Source: Quisquiliibacterium transsilvanicum (GTDB lineage: Bacteria; Pseudomonadota; Gammaproteobacteria; Burkholderiales; Burkholderiaceae_E). From it: 64,000 nt of DNA. A program made the position numbers and the translations under genes. The stretch is taken from assembly GCF_014202215.1 (NCBI RefSeq), contig NZ_JACHGB010000006.1, forward strand, positions 248,001 to 312,000, read 5' to 3'. Every line of letters begins with the position of its first letter. Within the stretch, counting starts at the first letter, position 1. This document shows positions 7,080 through 14,695 of this stretch, one piece after another. The notes under the pieces are model-generated. The model saw only the letters and a program-made list of their open reading frames with translations, was not told the origin of the DNA and searched no databases.

Positions 7080-9308
7080 ATGCCCCCTTCCTCACTGCTG
7101 CGCCGCTTCCTTCCGCTGCTGCTGGCCCTGCTCGCCCTGGCCGCGGCGGGCGCCGCCCGCGCCGACCCACCGCTTCGCGCCGCCCGCATCGCCTTCGTCG
7201 ATGGCGCGGTGAGCCTGTCGCCGGCCGACGACCCGCAGTGGTACGCGGCTCCGCTGAACCGTCCGCTGTCCGTCGGCGACCGTCTGTGGACCGAGCAGCG
7301 CGCGTCGGCCGAGCTACAACTCGGCGGGGCGGTGGTGCGGATCGGCGAGCGCTCCGACGTGAGCATGCTCGACTTCGACGACCGGATCGCGCAGTTCCGT
7401 CTCTCGCAGGGCACTCTGCGGCTGCGCGTGCGGCAGCTGGAGCCGGGACAGGCCTACGAAGTGGCCACGCCGAACCTCGCGTTCACCGTGACCGCCCCCG
7501 GCGACTACCGGGTGGACGTCGACCCTGTCGACGACACCACGCTGGTGATCGTTCGCGACGGCCAGGCGCGCGTGGACGGCGAGAACAATGCGTACACCAT
7601 CTACGCAGGCCGCGCCTACCGGTTCGACGGCACCAGTCTGCGCGTGCTCGCCGAAGATGCGATGCCGGCGCTGGACGGGCTCGATCTCTGGGCGCGCGAG
7701 CGCGACCAGCGCGCCGAGCGCGCGGCCGCGGCGGCGTGGGTGTCTCCAGGCGTGATCGGCTACGAAGACCTGGACGGCTGGGGCAGCTGGCGAACCGACC
7801 CCGCCTACGGCGCGGTGTGGATGCCCACCACGGTGGTCGCGGGCTGGTCGCCCTACGTCTACGGCCGCTGGTCCTGGGTCGCCCCCTGGGGCTGGACCTG
7901 GATCGACGACGCGCCCTGGGGGTTCGCGGTGACGCACTACGGGCGCTGGGCGCATCTGGGCGGACGCTGGTGCTGGGTGCCCGGGCCGCGGCGCGTGCGC
8001 GCGGTGTACGCGCCGGCGCTGGTGGTGTTCGTCGGCGGATCGAACTTCCGGCCGTCGACCGGTTTCGGCGGCGGCCGGGGCGTGGGCTGGTTCCCGCTGG
8101 GCCCGCGCGAGGTCTACCAGCCGGCCTACCAGGTGAGCCGCAACTACTTCACCACGATCAACGTGTCGAACACCTACGTCGACACCCGCGCGGTGCACGA
8201 CGTCTTCGACGGCCGCGGGCGCAAGGGGCACGTCTACGTGAACCGCAAGGTGCCTGGCGCCGTGGTTGCAATGCCCGAGAGCGGCTTCGCCCGCTCCCAA
8301 CCTGTGCCGCAGTCGATGGTGCGAGTACGCGGCGAGGATCTCGGTCGGGCCCAGGTGACCCAGGCGCCCGCGATCGCCCCGGCCCGGCCCGACGTCCGTC
8401 CGGACCGCGATGCGGGCCGCGCGCCGCCGGCAGGCCGCGATCGGCCGGTGATCGTGCGCAATCCGCCGCCGGAGCGCGGCGACCGGGCCCCGCAGCCGGC
8501 GGAGCCGGTCAAGGGCGGCAGGCCCGAATCGCAAGGGCGCCCCCTCCCCCGCGAAGATCGCGAGGACGCGCGGGCGCGCCCCGAGCCGCCGCCGCGGCCA
8601 TCCGTGGAGGGCGGCCAGGCGGTGCCGGCCCGGCCATCGGTGCCGGATCGTGACCGCCAACCGGCAAGGCCGTCGGCGCCGCAGCGTGACGACCCTCGGG
8701 CAAGGCCGTCGATGCCGCAGCGTGACGACCCACCGGCAAGGCCGTCGATGCCACAGCGCGACGACCCGCCGACAGGGCCGTCGATGCCGCAGCGCTACGA
8801 GACCCCGGCACGTCCGCTGCCTCGCGAGCCGAACGACGCGCCGGTCCGGCGGACCCCGCCGGACCACTCCGAAGCGCCGACGCCGCAGCCACGCTTCGAG
8901 GCACCCGCCCCGCAACCAAGGTTCGAGGCACCTCCGCAGCAGCCGAGGTTCGAGGCGCCCCCGCAGCAGCGACGGTTCGACGCGCCGGCGCCGCAGCCCC
9001 GCTTCGAGGCTCCTTCGCAACCACAGCCCCAATTCGGCCCACCCGCGCAAGGCCAGCCCCGATTCGACCCGCCCGCGCAAGGCCAGCACCGGTTCGGCCC
9101 GCCCGCGATGCGGCCGCCGGCGATGCCGGTACCGGTCCAGCCGATGATGCCTTCGCGGCCAATCGCGCCGCCGGAGCTGCGCGCGCCGCAGATGCCGTCG
9201 GAGCGAAGCTTCCCGCAGACCGCGCCGCAACGGGCCGCGCCTCCCCAGGCGGCGCCCCAGGGGCCGCGCCAGGGCTTCGAGCGACGGGATCGAGGCGACC
9301 AGCAGTAG
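7080..9308 (+). CDS. secreted FecR/DUF6600-type protein with Pro-rich repeat tail
   Basis: 742 residues. A cleavable signal peptide (1-29, ending AARADP) is followed by a FecR-like jelly-roll region (about 35-200; SVGDRLWTEQRASAELQLGG and VATPNLAFTVTAPGDYRVDV). Next come Trp/Tyr-rich DUF6600-type repeats (about 235-320; YGRWSWVAPWGWTWIDDAPWG). From about residue 400 the protein is Pro/Arg/Gln-rich and repetitive: a 12-residue ARPSMPQRDDPP unit repeated about four times, then PQPRFEAP-like units. It is predicted periplasmic or surface-associated. Homologues of this type are common in betaproteobacteria without defined function. GGAG precedes the ATG. A PEP-CTERM-like peptide continues in the same frame beyond the TAG. 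Confidence 0.85.
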   Translation: MPPSSLLRRFLPLLLALLALAAAGAARADPPLRAARIAFVDGAVSLSPADDPQWYAAPLNRPLSVGDRLWTEQRASAELQLGGAVVRIGERSDVSMLDFDDRIAQFRLSQGTLRLRVRQLEPGQAYEVATPNLAFTVTAPGDYRVDVDPVDDTTLVIVRDGQARVDGENNAYTIYAGRAYRFDGTSLRVLAEDAMPALDGLDLWARERDQRAERAAAAAWVSPGVIGYEDLDGWGSWRTDPAYGAVWMPTTVVAGWSPYVYGRWSWVAPWGWTWIDDAPWGFAVTHYGRWAHLGGRWCWVPGPRRVRAVYAPALVVFVGGSNFRPSTGFGGGRGVGWFPLGPREVYQPAYQVSRNYFTTINVSNTYVDTRAVHDVFDGRGRKGHVYVNRKVPGAVVAMPESGFARSQPVPQSMVRVRGEDLGRAQVTQAPAIAPARPDVRPDRDAGRAPPAGRDRPVIVRNPPPERGDRAPQPAEPVKGGRPESQGRPLPREDREDARARPEPPPRPSVEGGQAVPARPSVPDRDRQPARPSAPQRDDPRARPSMPQRDDPPARPSMPQRDDPPTGPSMPQRYETPARPLPREPNDAPVRRTPPDHSEAPTPQPRFEAPAPQPRFEAPPQQPRFEAPPQQRRFDAPAPQPRFEAPSQPQPQFGPPAQGQPRFDPPAQGQHRFGPPAMRPPAMPVPVQPMMPSRPIAPPELRAPQMPSERSFPQTAPQRAAPPQAAPQGPRQGFERRDRGDQQ
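8668..8811 (+). repeat. four 36-bp tandem repeats
   Basis: Units start at 8668, 8704, 8740 and 8776 (GGCCGTCG is the landmark) and encode ARPSMPQRDDPP-like 12-mers in the tail of the DUF6600-type protein. The unit is a multiple of three, so expansion keeps the frame. Confidence 0.85.
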
Positions 9309-9500
9309 GGCCGGGCGGTCACGCCACGCCGGGCGGATGAACCGCCCGGCGGCTACGCGGCGCTCGACAACTTCCGCATCGTGGCCAGCGACACCCAGGG
9401 CGAGGTCTCGGTGCCCGAGCCCGGCAGCACCGCGCTGATGCTGATGGGCCTGGGCGCGGTGGCCGCGGCCAGGCGCGGGTCGCGCGGCATACGGAAGGCC
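9309..9500 (+). pseudogene. PEP-CTERM sorting-signal remnant
   Basis: Directly after the TAG of the preceding gene, and in the same frame, the translation reads ...GGYAALDNFRIVASDT, then VPEPGSTALMLMGLGAVAAA and RR. This has the full PEP-CTERM layout: a V-PEP box, a hydrophobic stretch, then a basic cluster, preceded by a typical YAALDNFRI strand of PEP-CTERM proteins. No start or ribosome site gives a complete protein, and the frame continues into the LysR gene without a proper stop. It is most likely the 3' relic of a PEP-CTERM gene left by deletion. Stop-codon readthrough or a fusion with the upstream gene is an alternative. Confidence 0.7.
9327..9351. terminator. 10-bp GC hairpin after DUF6600-type gene
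   Basis: CGCCGGGCGG, loop ATGAA, CCGCCCGGCG: a perfect 10-bp stem 18 bp past the stop codon. There is no T-tract, so termination is possible but not certain. It also lies within the PEP-CTERM remnant. Confidence 0.5.
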
Positions 9501-9516
9501 TGCCCTCCCACCGGAT

Positions 9517-10452
9517 TCAAAGGCAGCCCACGCACGCATCCATCGCGCGCTGCGCCTTCAGGCGGGTCTGCTCCACCAGGTAGTCGAGGAACACGCGGGT
9601 GCGCTGCGGCATGAACTTGCGGCTGGGCAGCGCGGCGTACATCGTCAGCCGCCCGGTGATCCACGGCGACAGCACGCGCACCAGCTCGCCGCTGGTGAGA
9701 TAGGGCGCGGCCAGGTCGACCGCCACCGAGGTAATGCCGGCACCGTCGAGCGCTGCGCGCAGCAGGGTGTCGGTGTGATTGGCCCACAGCACCGGCTCGA
9801 TCCCCAGGTCCACCGGCCGGTCCGGCGCGGTGGGGCACCACATCCGCCAGGTGCGCGGCCGCGATCCGGCCACCTTGAGCCGCAGGCAGTCGTGCAGGAC
9901 GAGGTCGTTCGGGAAGAACGGGGTGTCCCTGCGCGCCAGGTAGGCAGGCGACGCGACCAGGTAGGCTTCGGAATCGATGATCCGGCGCACGATCATGTTC
10001 TCGTCCGGAATGGTCTCCGCCCCCAGCAGAGTGATGTCGAACTCCTCGATCGAGGGTTCGGGGTGCGACTGCACCTCCAGGTCCACGCGGATGCTGGGAT
10101 GGAGCAGGCGAAAGCCGGGAATCAGCGGCGCCACGACGTGCACCGCCAGCACCGGTGGCATCTGCAGCCGCAGCACCCCGGCCAGCTCGTGGGTGTGCGA
10201 ACTGGTCAGTGCCTCGGCCTCGTCGATATCCTGCAGAATGTTGCGCACCCGGGCGAGGTAGACTTCGCCGGCCTCGGTCAGCGACAGCCGGCGCGTCGAG
10301 CGCTGCAGCAGGCGAGTGCCCAGGTGCTCCTCCAGGTCGGCCACCAGGCGCGTGACGACCGCAGGCGAGAAGTCCAGCGCACGGGCGGCGCCGGCGAAGC
10401 TGCCCTCGTCCACCACGCGCTGAAAAACGCGCATCGACTGCAAGCGGTCCAT
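9517..10452 (-). CDS. LysR-family transcriptional regulator
   Basis: 311 residues, normal for LysR. The N-terminal winged HTH (1-65) reads LQSMRVFQRVVDEGSFAGAARAL with RLLQRSTRRLSLTEAG. The effector-binding domain (about 90-300) follows and contains ITLLGAETIPDENMIVRRI and SEAYLVASPAYLARR. It belongs to the CrgA/DmlR-like group of beta- and gammaproteobacteria. It is divergent from the small exported protein gene, with phased TATCAG repeats between them that are a candidate site for it. Effector unknown. It ends with a Cys-containing tail (MDACVGCL). Confidence 0.92.
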   Translation of the reverse strand: MDRLQSMRVFQRVVDEGSFAGAARALDFSPAVVTRLVADLEEHLGTRLLQRSTRRLSLTEAGEVYLARVRNILQDIDEAEALTSSHTHELAGVLRLQMPPVLAVHVVAPLIPGFRLLHPSIRVDLEVQSHPEPSIEEFDITLLGAETIPDENMIVRRIIDSEAYLVASPAYLARRDTPFFPNDLVLHDCLRLKVAGSRPRTWRMWCPTAPDRPVDLGIEPVLWANHTDTLLRAALDGAGITSVAVDLAAPYLTSGELVRVLSPWITGRLTMYAALPSRKFMPQRTRVFLDYLVEQTRLKAQRAMDACVGCL

Positions 10453-10470
10453 TGGGGAGTTCCTGACAGT

Positions 10471-10498
10471 TTGATTGTTGCGTTATCAGCAATATATC
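10471..10498 (+). promoter_or_regulatory. putative sigma70 promoter for the small exported protein
   Basis: TTGATT (10471-10476), a 16-bp spacer and TATATC (10493-10498) lie in an AT-rich pocket that is rare in this window. The promoter would give a roughly 140-nt leader before the ATG at 10646, including a 7-bp hairpin (GGACCGA-TCT-TCGGTCC) at 10593-10609. Confidence 0.45.
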
Positions 10499-10510
10499 AG
10501 GTCGTATCAG
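10484..10510. promoter_or_regulatory. three phased TATCAG direct repeats
   Basis: TATCAG occurs at 10484, 10495 and 10505, with 11- and 10-bp periods that place the copies on one DNA face. They overlap the putative -10 region in the divergent LysR promoter, which suggests an activator or repressor array. Confidence 0.45.
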
Positions 10511-10645
10511 GTAGTTTTTCTTTATCGGTCGAAATCATAAAGTTCGCTCCATCGACGAACGCCAGCTGCAACGGACTAGTCGAACAGCTTCCGGACCGAT
10601 CTTCGGTCCCGCTGCCGAGCAAGACAAACCTAAAGGAAAACGATC

Positions 10646-11056
10646 ATGAAAGCTGCCTACGCCTCCGCCTTCGCCCTCGCCGCCGCCCTCGTCTCGGGCC
10701 ATGCCGCCGCCGAGCATCCCGGCGCCGCGAGCGTCGACCAGATCGTCAAGGTCCATGCCGGTGAACAGGCCAAGTCCCGCGATCAGGTCCGTGCGGAACT
10801 GCGCGCCGCCGGCACTGTCCAGCTGAGCGACCAGTTCGGCCGCACCGTGGCCGAAGCCGGCCCGGCCGGCCAGCCCGCCGCCCAGTTCGCCGACACCAAG
10901 GCACGCCAGGACGTCCGGGCCGAAGCCGCCACGCGCGACGTCCATCCGAGCGACCAGTTCGGCCGCACCGTCGCCGAAGCCTACCCGTCGATCCAGGCCG
11001 TCTCTTCGCAGGGCCAGGCCCAGTCGGCCTCGGCTTCCGCCAACAAGAGCCTCTGA
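10646..11056 (+). CDS. small exported protein with duplicated DQFGRTVAEA motif
   Basis: 136 residues with a signal peptide (1-22, ending HAAA). The mature part contains SRDQVRAELRAAG, reminiscent of DUF4148-type periplasmic proteins of Burkholderiales, and the motif SDQFGRTVAEA twice (about residues 61-71 and 101-111). It ends in a Ser/Ala/Gln-rich tail. The ribosome site AAAGGAAA precedes the ATG. It is divergent from LysR, which may regulate it. The function is unknown. Confidence 0.8.
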   Translation: MKAAYASAFALAAALVSGHAAAEHPGAASVDQIVKVHAGEQAKSRDQVRAELRAAGTVQLSDQFGRTVAEAGPAGQPAAQFADTKARQDVRAEAATRDVHPSDQFGRTVAEAYPSIQAVSSQGQAQSASASANKSL

Positions 11057-11067
11057 TCGCCCCCGGC

Positions 11068-11093
11068 GCGGGCCGCGCAACGCCGCGGCCCGC
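11068..11093. terminator. hairpin after small exported protein
   Basis: GCGGGCCGCG, loop CAACGC, CGCGGCCCGC: a 10-bp perfect stem 11 bp past the stop. It lacks a T-tract. Confidence 0.5.
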
Positions 11094-11184
11094 GGGCGCG
11101 CAGCACCTCGCCCAGGCGGGGTGCTGCGTCGCCGTATGGACCGCGACCGTCGGGTCGCGCGTAGCCTCGTTTATCATCGGCCCG

Positions 11185-11730
11185 ATGTCCGGGCAAGCTC
11201 CTCCCCCTTCGATCCTCCGCCGCCGGGCCCTGTCGGCGCTCGGCGCGCTCGCCGCAGGCGCAGCCCTGCCTGCGCTTGCCGCGCACGAAGTCGCGCGCTG
11301 GCCCGCGGGCCGCGCTGCGCCACCGCTCGAGGCCACCGATCTCGACGGCAAGACCTGGCGCCTGGCCGACCTGCGCGGACGCGCGGTGCTGCTGAACTTC
11401 TGGGCGAGCTGGTGCGAGCCCTGCCGCGCCGAGATGCCCTCGCTGCAGACGCTCGCCGACTTCCACGGCCAGGAGCGGCTGGCGGTGCTGGCGATCAACT
11501 TCAAGGAGCCCGCATCGCGCGCGGCGCGCTTCGTCCAGGGAGCGGGCGTCACGCTGCCGGTGCTGCTGGATCCGGAAGGCGCGATCGCACGCGCCTGGGA
11601 AGTGCGGGTGTTCCCGACCTCTATACTGACCGGCGTCGACGGCAAGCCGCGCCATCGCGTGCGCGGCGAAGTCGACTGGACCGGTCCAGAGGCCGCGAGG
11701 CTCATTTCCACGGTGTTAGCGTCGTCGTAG
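11185..11730 (+). CDS. TlpA/ResA-like thioredoxin-family protein
   Basis: 181 residues. An N-terminal export signal with three Arg (RRRALSALGALAAGAALPALA) precedes a thioredoxin fold from about residue 40. The active site is WCEPC (Trp76, Cys77, Cys80), followed by RAEMPSL as in TlpA/ResA/CcmG proteins, and the cis-Pro loop VFPTSIL is present. It is predicted to be a periplasmic disulfide reductase, for example in cytochrome c maturation or redox repair. The next gene is an exported transglutaminase. A hairpin with a T-rich tail follows. Confidence 0.88.
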   Translation: MSGQAPPPSILRRRALSALGALAAGAALPALAAHEVARWPAGRAAPPLEATDLDGKTWRLADLRGRAVLLNFWASWCEPCRAEMPSLQTLADFHGQERLAVLAINFKEPASRAARFVQGAGVTLPVLLDPEGAIARAWEVRVFPTSILTGVDGKPRHRVRGEVDWTGPEAARLISTVLASS

Positions 11731-11771
11731 CCTGGCGCCACCGGCGGACAGCACGCCTCCAGCCTCTTCAT

Positions 11772-11799
11772 GCGCGCGCTCCATGCGCGCGCTTTCATT
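11772..11799 (+). terminator. rho-independent terminator after TlpA-like gene
   Basis: GCGCGCGC, loop TCCAT, GCGCGCGC, then TTTCATT: an 8-bp GC stem followed by a T-rich tract. It separates the TlpA-like gene from the transglutaminase gene. Confidence 0.6.
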
Positions 11800-11828
11800 T
11801 GTGCGTGCCCATTCCCGGAGATACTCGG

Positions 11829-12938
11829 ATGACCCTATCCCGTCGCACGTTGTTCCAGCAGTCCGCCGCGCTCGGTGCGGCCCTCGCCCTGCCCTCGCTC
11901 GCCACCGCGCAGGGCCAGGCCAGCCAGCAGCGCAGCTTCGATCCCCGCCCCGGCAAGTGGCGGACCTTCGAGATCACCACCCGCGTGGACGTGCCCGTCC
12001 CGAAGGGCGCCACCCGGCTTTGGCTGCCGGTGCCCTCGATCGACAGCGACTGGCAGCAGTCGCTGGAGAGCGGCTTCACCACCAACGGCCAGGCCCGCTT
12101 CACCAGCGACCAGGCCTATGGCGCGAAGATGCTGCAGGTGGAGTTTCCGGCAAGCGAGTCGCGGCCCTACGTGGAGCTGACCAGCCGCTTCCGCGCGCAG
12201 AACCGGGCCACCGACTGGTCCCGCAGGCATGCGGTGCTGGAGGACGCCGCTTCGCTGGCCTTCTGGACGCAGCCCACGGCGCTGTTGCCCACCGACGGAA
12301 TCGTGCGCAAGACCGCGTTGCAGGCCACGCGCGGCGCGCGCAGCGACATCGAGAAGACGCGCCGCATCTACGACTGGGTGGTCGCCAACACCTACCGCGA
12401 GCCCAAGGTGCGCGGCTGCGGCGAGGGCGACATCAAGACCATGCTCGAAACCGGCAACCTGGGCGGCAAGTGCGCTGACCTCAACGCGCTGTTCGTCGGG
12501 CTGTGCCGCTCGGTCGGCGTGCCCGCGCGCGACGTCTACGGCATCCGCCTCGCACGCTCGGAGTTCGGCTACAAGGAGCTGTCGGGCAACCCGGCAAGCC
12601 TGAAGGGCGCGCAGCACTGCCGGGCCGAGGTCTACCTGGGCGGCCACGGCTGGGCGGCGATGGACCCGGCCGACGTCGCCAAAGTGATGCGCCTGGAGAC
12701 GCCCGAGTGGATCAAGACCACCGCGCACCCGGTGGTTGCGCCGGTGAACAAGGCGCTGTTCGGCGGCTGGGAAGGCAACTGGCTGGGCTACAACACGGCC
12801 CACGACCTCGCGCTGCCGGGCAGCAAGGGGCCGAAGCTGGGCTTCTTCATGTACCCGATAGGCGAGGACGACAACGGGCGCTACGACTCCTACGCGCCCG
12901 ACGAGTTCAAGTACCAGATCACCGCGCGCGAGGCCTGA
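11829..12938 (+). CDS. exported transglutaminase-like protein
   Basis: 369 residues with a Tat-like signal (SRRTLFQQSAALGAALALPS). The transglutaminase core carries Cys215 (GGKCADLNALF), His263 (AQHCRAEVY) and Asp279 (AAMDPADV), the expected catalytic triad. Related bacterial proteins are periplasmic proteases or peptide-modifying enzymes. An N-terminal beta domain (about 35-140; RLWLPVPSID) precedes it, as in many transglutaminase-like superfamily members. The ATG at 11829 is used because the signal begins there. It converges on the aldehyde dehydrogenase gene across two GC-rich hairpins. Confidence 0.88.
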   Translation: MTLSRRTLFQQSAALGAALALPSLATAQGQASQQRSFDPRPGKWRTFEITTRVDVPVPKGATRLWLPVPSIDSDWQQSLESGFTTNGQARFTSDQAYGAKMLQVEFPASESRPYVELTSRFRAQNRATDWSRRHAVLEDAASLAFWTQPTALLPTDGIVRKTALQATRGARSDIEKTRRIYDWVVANTYREPKVRGCGEGDIKTMLETGNLGGKCADLNALFVGLCRSVGVPARDVYGIRLARSEFGYKELSGNPASLKGAQHCRAEVYLGGHGWAAMDPADVAKVMRLETPEWIKTTAHPVVAPVNKALFGGWEGNWLGYNTAHDLALPGSKGPKLGFFMYPIGEDDNGRYDSYAPDEFKYQITAREA

Positions 12939-12988
12939 ACGCCGCAGTGGCGGGGCGCGCACGGGCGCGCACGGACCTGCGCGCGACT

Positions 12989-13008
12989 GCGCAGCCGGCC
13001 GGCTGCGC
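12989..13008. repeat. 20-bp perfect palindrome
   Basis: GCGCAGCCGG joined to CCGGCTGCGC, with no spacer, lies between the convergent transglutaminase and aldehyde dehydrogenase genes. It may fold as a cruciform or contribute to termination. Confidence 0.6.
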
Positions 13009-13024
13009 CGGCCCCGCAAACGCA

Positions 13025-13060
13025 GAGGGCCGGGGCCGCCCCGCGGCAGCCCCGGCCCTC
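13025..13060. terminator. bidirectional terminator hairpin
   Basis: GAGGGCCGGGGC and GCCCCGGCCCTC form a perfect 12-bp stem around a 12-nt loop, placed between two convergent genes. No T-run is seen. Confidence 0.6.
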
Positions 13061-13076
13061 GCGCTCATCGGGCTGC

Positions 13077-14519
13077 TCAGGCGGCCTTGGTCGCCGGCGC
13101 GAAGCCCAGCACCGCCTTCACCTCGAGGAACTCGGCGAAGGCATGGTCGCCCCACTCGCGGCCGTTGCCCGACTGCTTGAAGCCGCCGAACGGCGCCATC
13201 ATGTCGGGGGCCGAGCTGTTGAGGTTCACCTGGCCGGCGCGCAGGCGGGAAGCCACCTGGCGAACCTGCTCGACGTCGGTGCCCGACACATAGGCGGCCA
13301 GGCCGTACGGCGTGTCGTTGGCGATCCGGATCGCCTCCTCAACGGTGTCGTAGCCGAGGATGGCCAGCACCGGCCCGAAGATCTCTTCGCGGGCGATGGT
13401 CATCGTGTTGTTCACGCGGCCGAACACCGTGGGCTTGACGTAGTAGCCGCGCTCCAGGCCCTCGGGCCGGCCGGGGCCGCCGACGACCAGGTCGGCGCCT
13501 TCCTCGATGCCCTTCTCGATCAGCGACTGGATCTTCTTCCACTGGGCGTCGGAGACCACCGGGCCGATGGTGGCGCCGCTGGCGGGGTCACCCACCGTGG
13601 TGGCTTCGCCGGCTGCGCGCGCAATTGCCAGCACCTCGTCCATGCGGCTGTTGGGGACCAGCATGCGCGTGGGCGCATTGCAGGACTGGCCGGAGTTGTT
13701 CATCACGCCGCGCACGCCTGCGGTGACCGCCTTCTGCAGATCGGCATCGGGCAGGATGACGTTGGGCGACTTGCCGCCGAGTTCCTGATGCACGCGCTTG
13801 ACGGTCGGGGCGGCGTTGCGCGCCACCTCGATGCCGGCGCGGGTGCTGCCGGTGAACGAAACCATGTCGACTTCGGGGTGGCTGGAGATGGCCGCGCCCA
13901 CCGTCGGGCCTTCGCCGTTGACCAGGTTGAACACGCCGGCCGGCACGCCGGCGGCATGCAGGATCTCGGTCCAGATCACCGCGGAGAAGGGCGCGATCTC
14001 GGAGGGCTTGAGCACCATCGTGCAGCCGGTGGCCAGCGCGGGCGCGACCTTGCAGGCAATCTGGTTGACCGGCCAGTTCCAGGGAGTGATCAGGCCGCAC
14101 ACGCCGATCGGCTCCTTGACGATCATCGTGCTGCCGCGCTGCTCCTGGAAGTGATAGTCCTTGAGCACGGTCAGCGCCGCCTGCAGGTGGGCGATCCCCA
14201 TCGCCGCCTGGGCGCGCTGCGCCAGCGTGGCGGGTGCACCCATCTCCTCGGTGATGGCGGCAGCCATGTCGGGGATGCGGTTCTTGTACTCGGCGATGAT
14301 CGCCTCGAGCAGCGCAACGCGGTCAGCCACGCTGGTCGTGGAGTACGACGGGAAGGCGGCGCGCGCGGCCTTGACGGCGCGATCGACGTCGGCGGCGCTG
14401 CCCATGGAGATGCGGCCGGCGCTCGCCTCGGTGGCCGGGTTGATCACGTCGAGCGTGCGGGAGGAGTCGACCGGGTCGACCCACGCGCCGTTGATGTAGA
14501 ACTTCAGGTAGTCGCGCAT
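13077..14519 (-). CDS. aldehyde dehydrogenase family protein
   Basis: 480 residues, standard ALDH length. It shows the NAD-binding segment (ITPWNWPVNQIACKVAPAL), FTGSTRAG, the general-base Glu in QELGGKSPN and the nucleophile Cys in NNSGQSCNAPTRM. EEIFGPVLAILGYD and FGGFKQSGNGRE complete the family pattern. It oxidises an aldehyde to an acid with NAD(P)+; the substrate is not evident. I place the start at the ATG at 14519 rather than 14534, because GGAG lies correctly spaced before the second ATG and nothing precedes the first. It could serve the alkane pathway encoded at 19.5-22.4 kb, but it is not in that operon. Confidence 0.93.
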   Translation of the reverse strand: MRDYLKFYINGAWVDPVDSSRTLDVINPATEASAGRISMGSAADVDRAVKAARAAFPSYSTTSVADRVALLEAIIAEYKNRIPDMAAAITEEMGAPATLAQRAQAAMGIAHLQAALTVLKDYHFQEQRGSTMIVKEPIGVCGLITPWNWPVNQIACKVAPALATGCTMVLKPSEIAPFSAVIWTEILHAAGVPAGVFNLVNGEGPTVGAAISSHPEVDMVSFTGSTRAGIEVARNAAPTVKRVHQELGGKSPNVILPDADLQKAVTAGVRGVMNNSGQSCNAPTRMLVPNSRMDEVLAIARAAGEATTVGDPASGATIGPVVSDAQWKKIQSLIEKGIEEGADLVVGGPGRPEGLERGYYVKPTVFGRVNNTMTIAREEIFGPVLAILGYDTVEEAIRIANDTPYGLAAYVSGTDVEQVRQVASRLRAGQVNLNSSAPDMMAPFGGFKQSGNGREWGDHAFAEFLEVKAVLGFAPATKAA

Positions 14520-14695
14520 CGTGCTTGTCTCCATGGGTTGATTCGTGAACCGGCGACCCCCGCCGGGCCCGTTTCGTACTTAACCTCTGAGTGTAGCGTC
14601 CCTCGGCCCGCCGGGCTTGCCTGCGCCGCCAACAGCAGCCCGGGCAAAGTCCAGGAATCGGGGCGAGTCGACTCGATGGGATGACGCGGCAGGGC

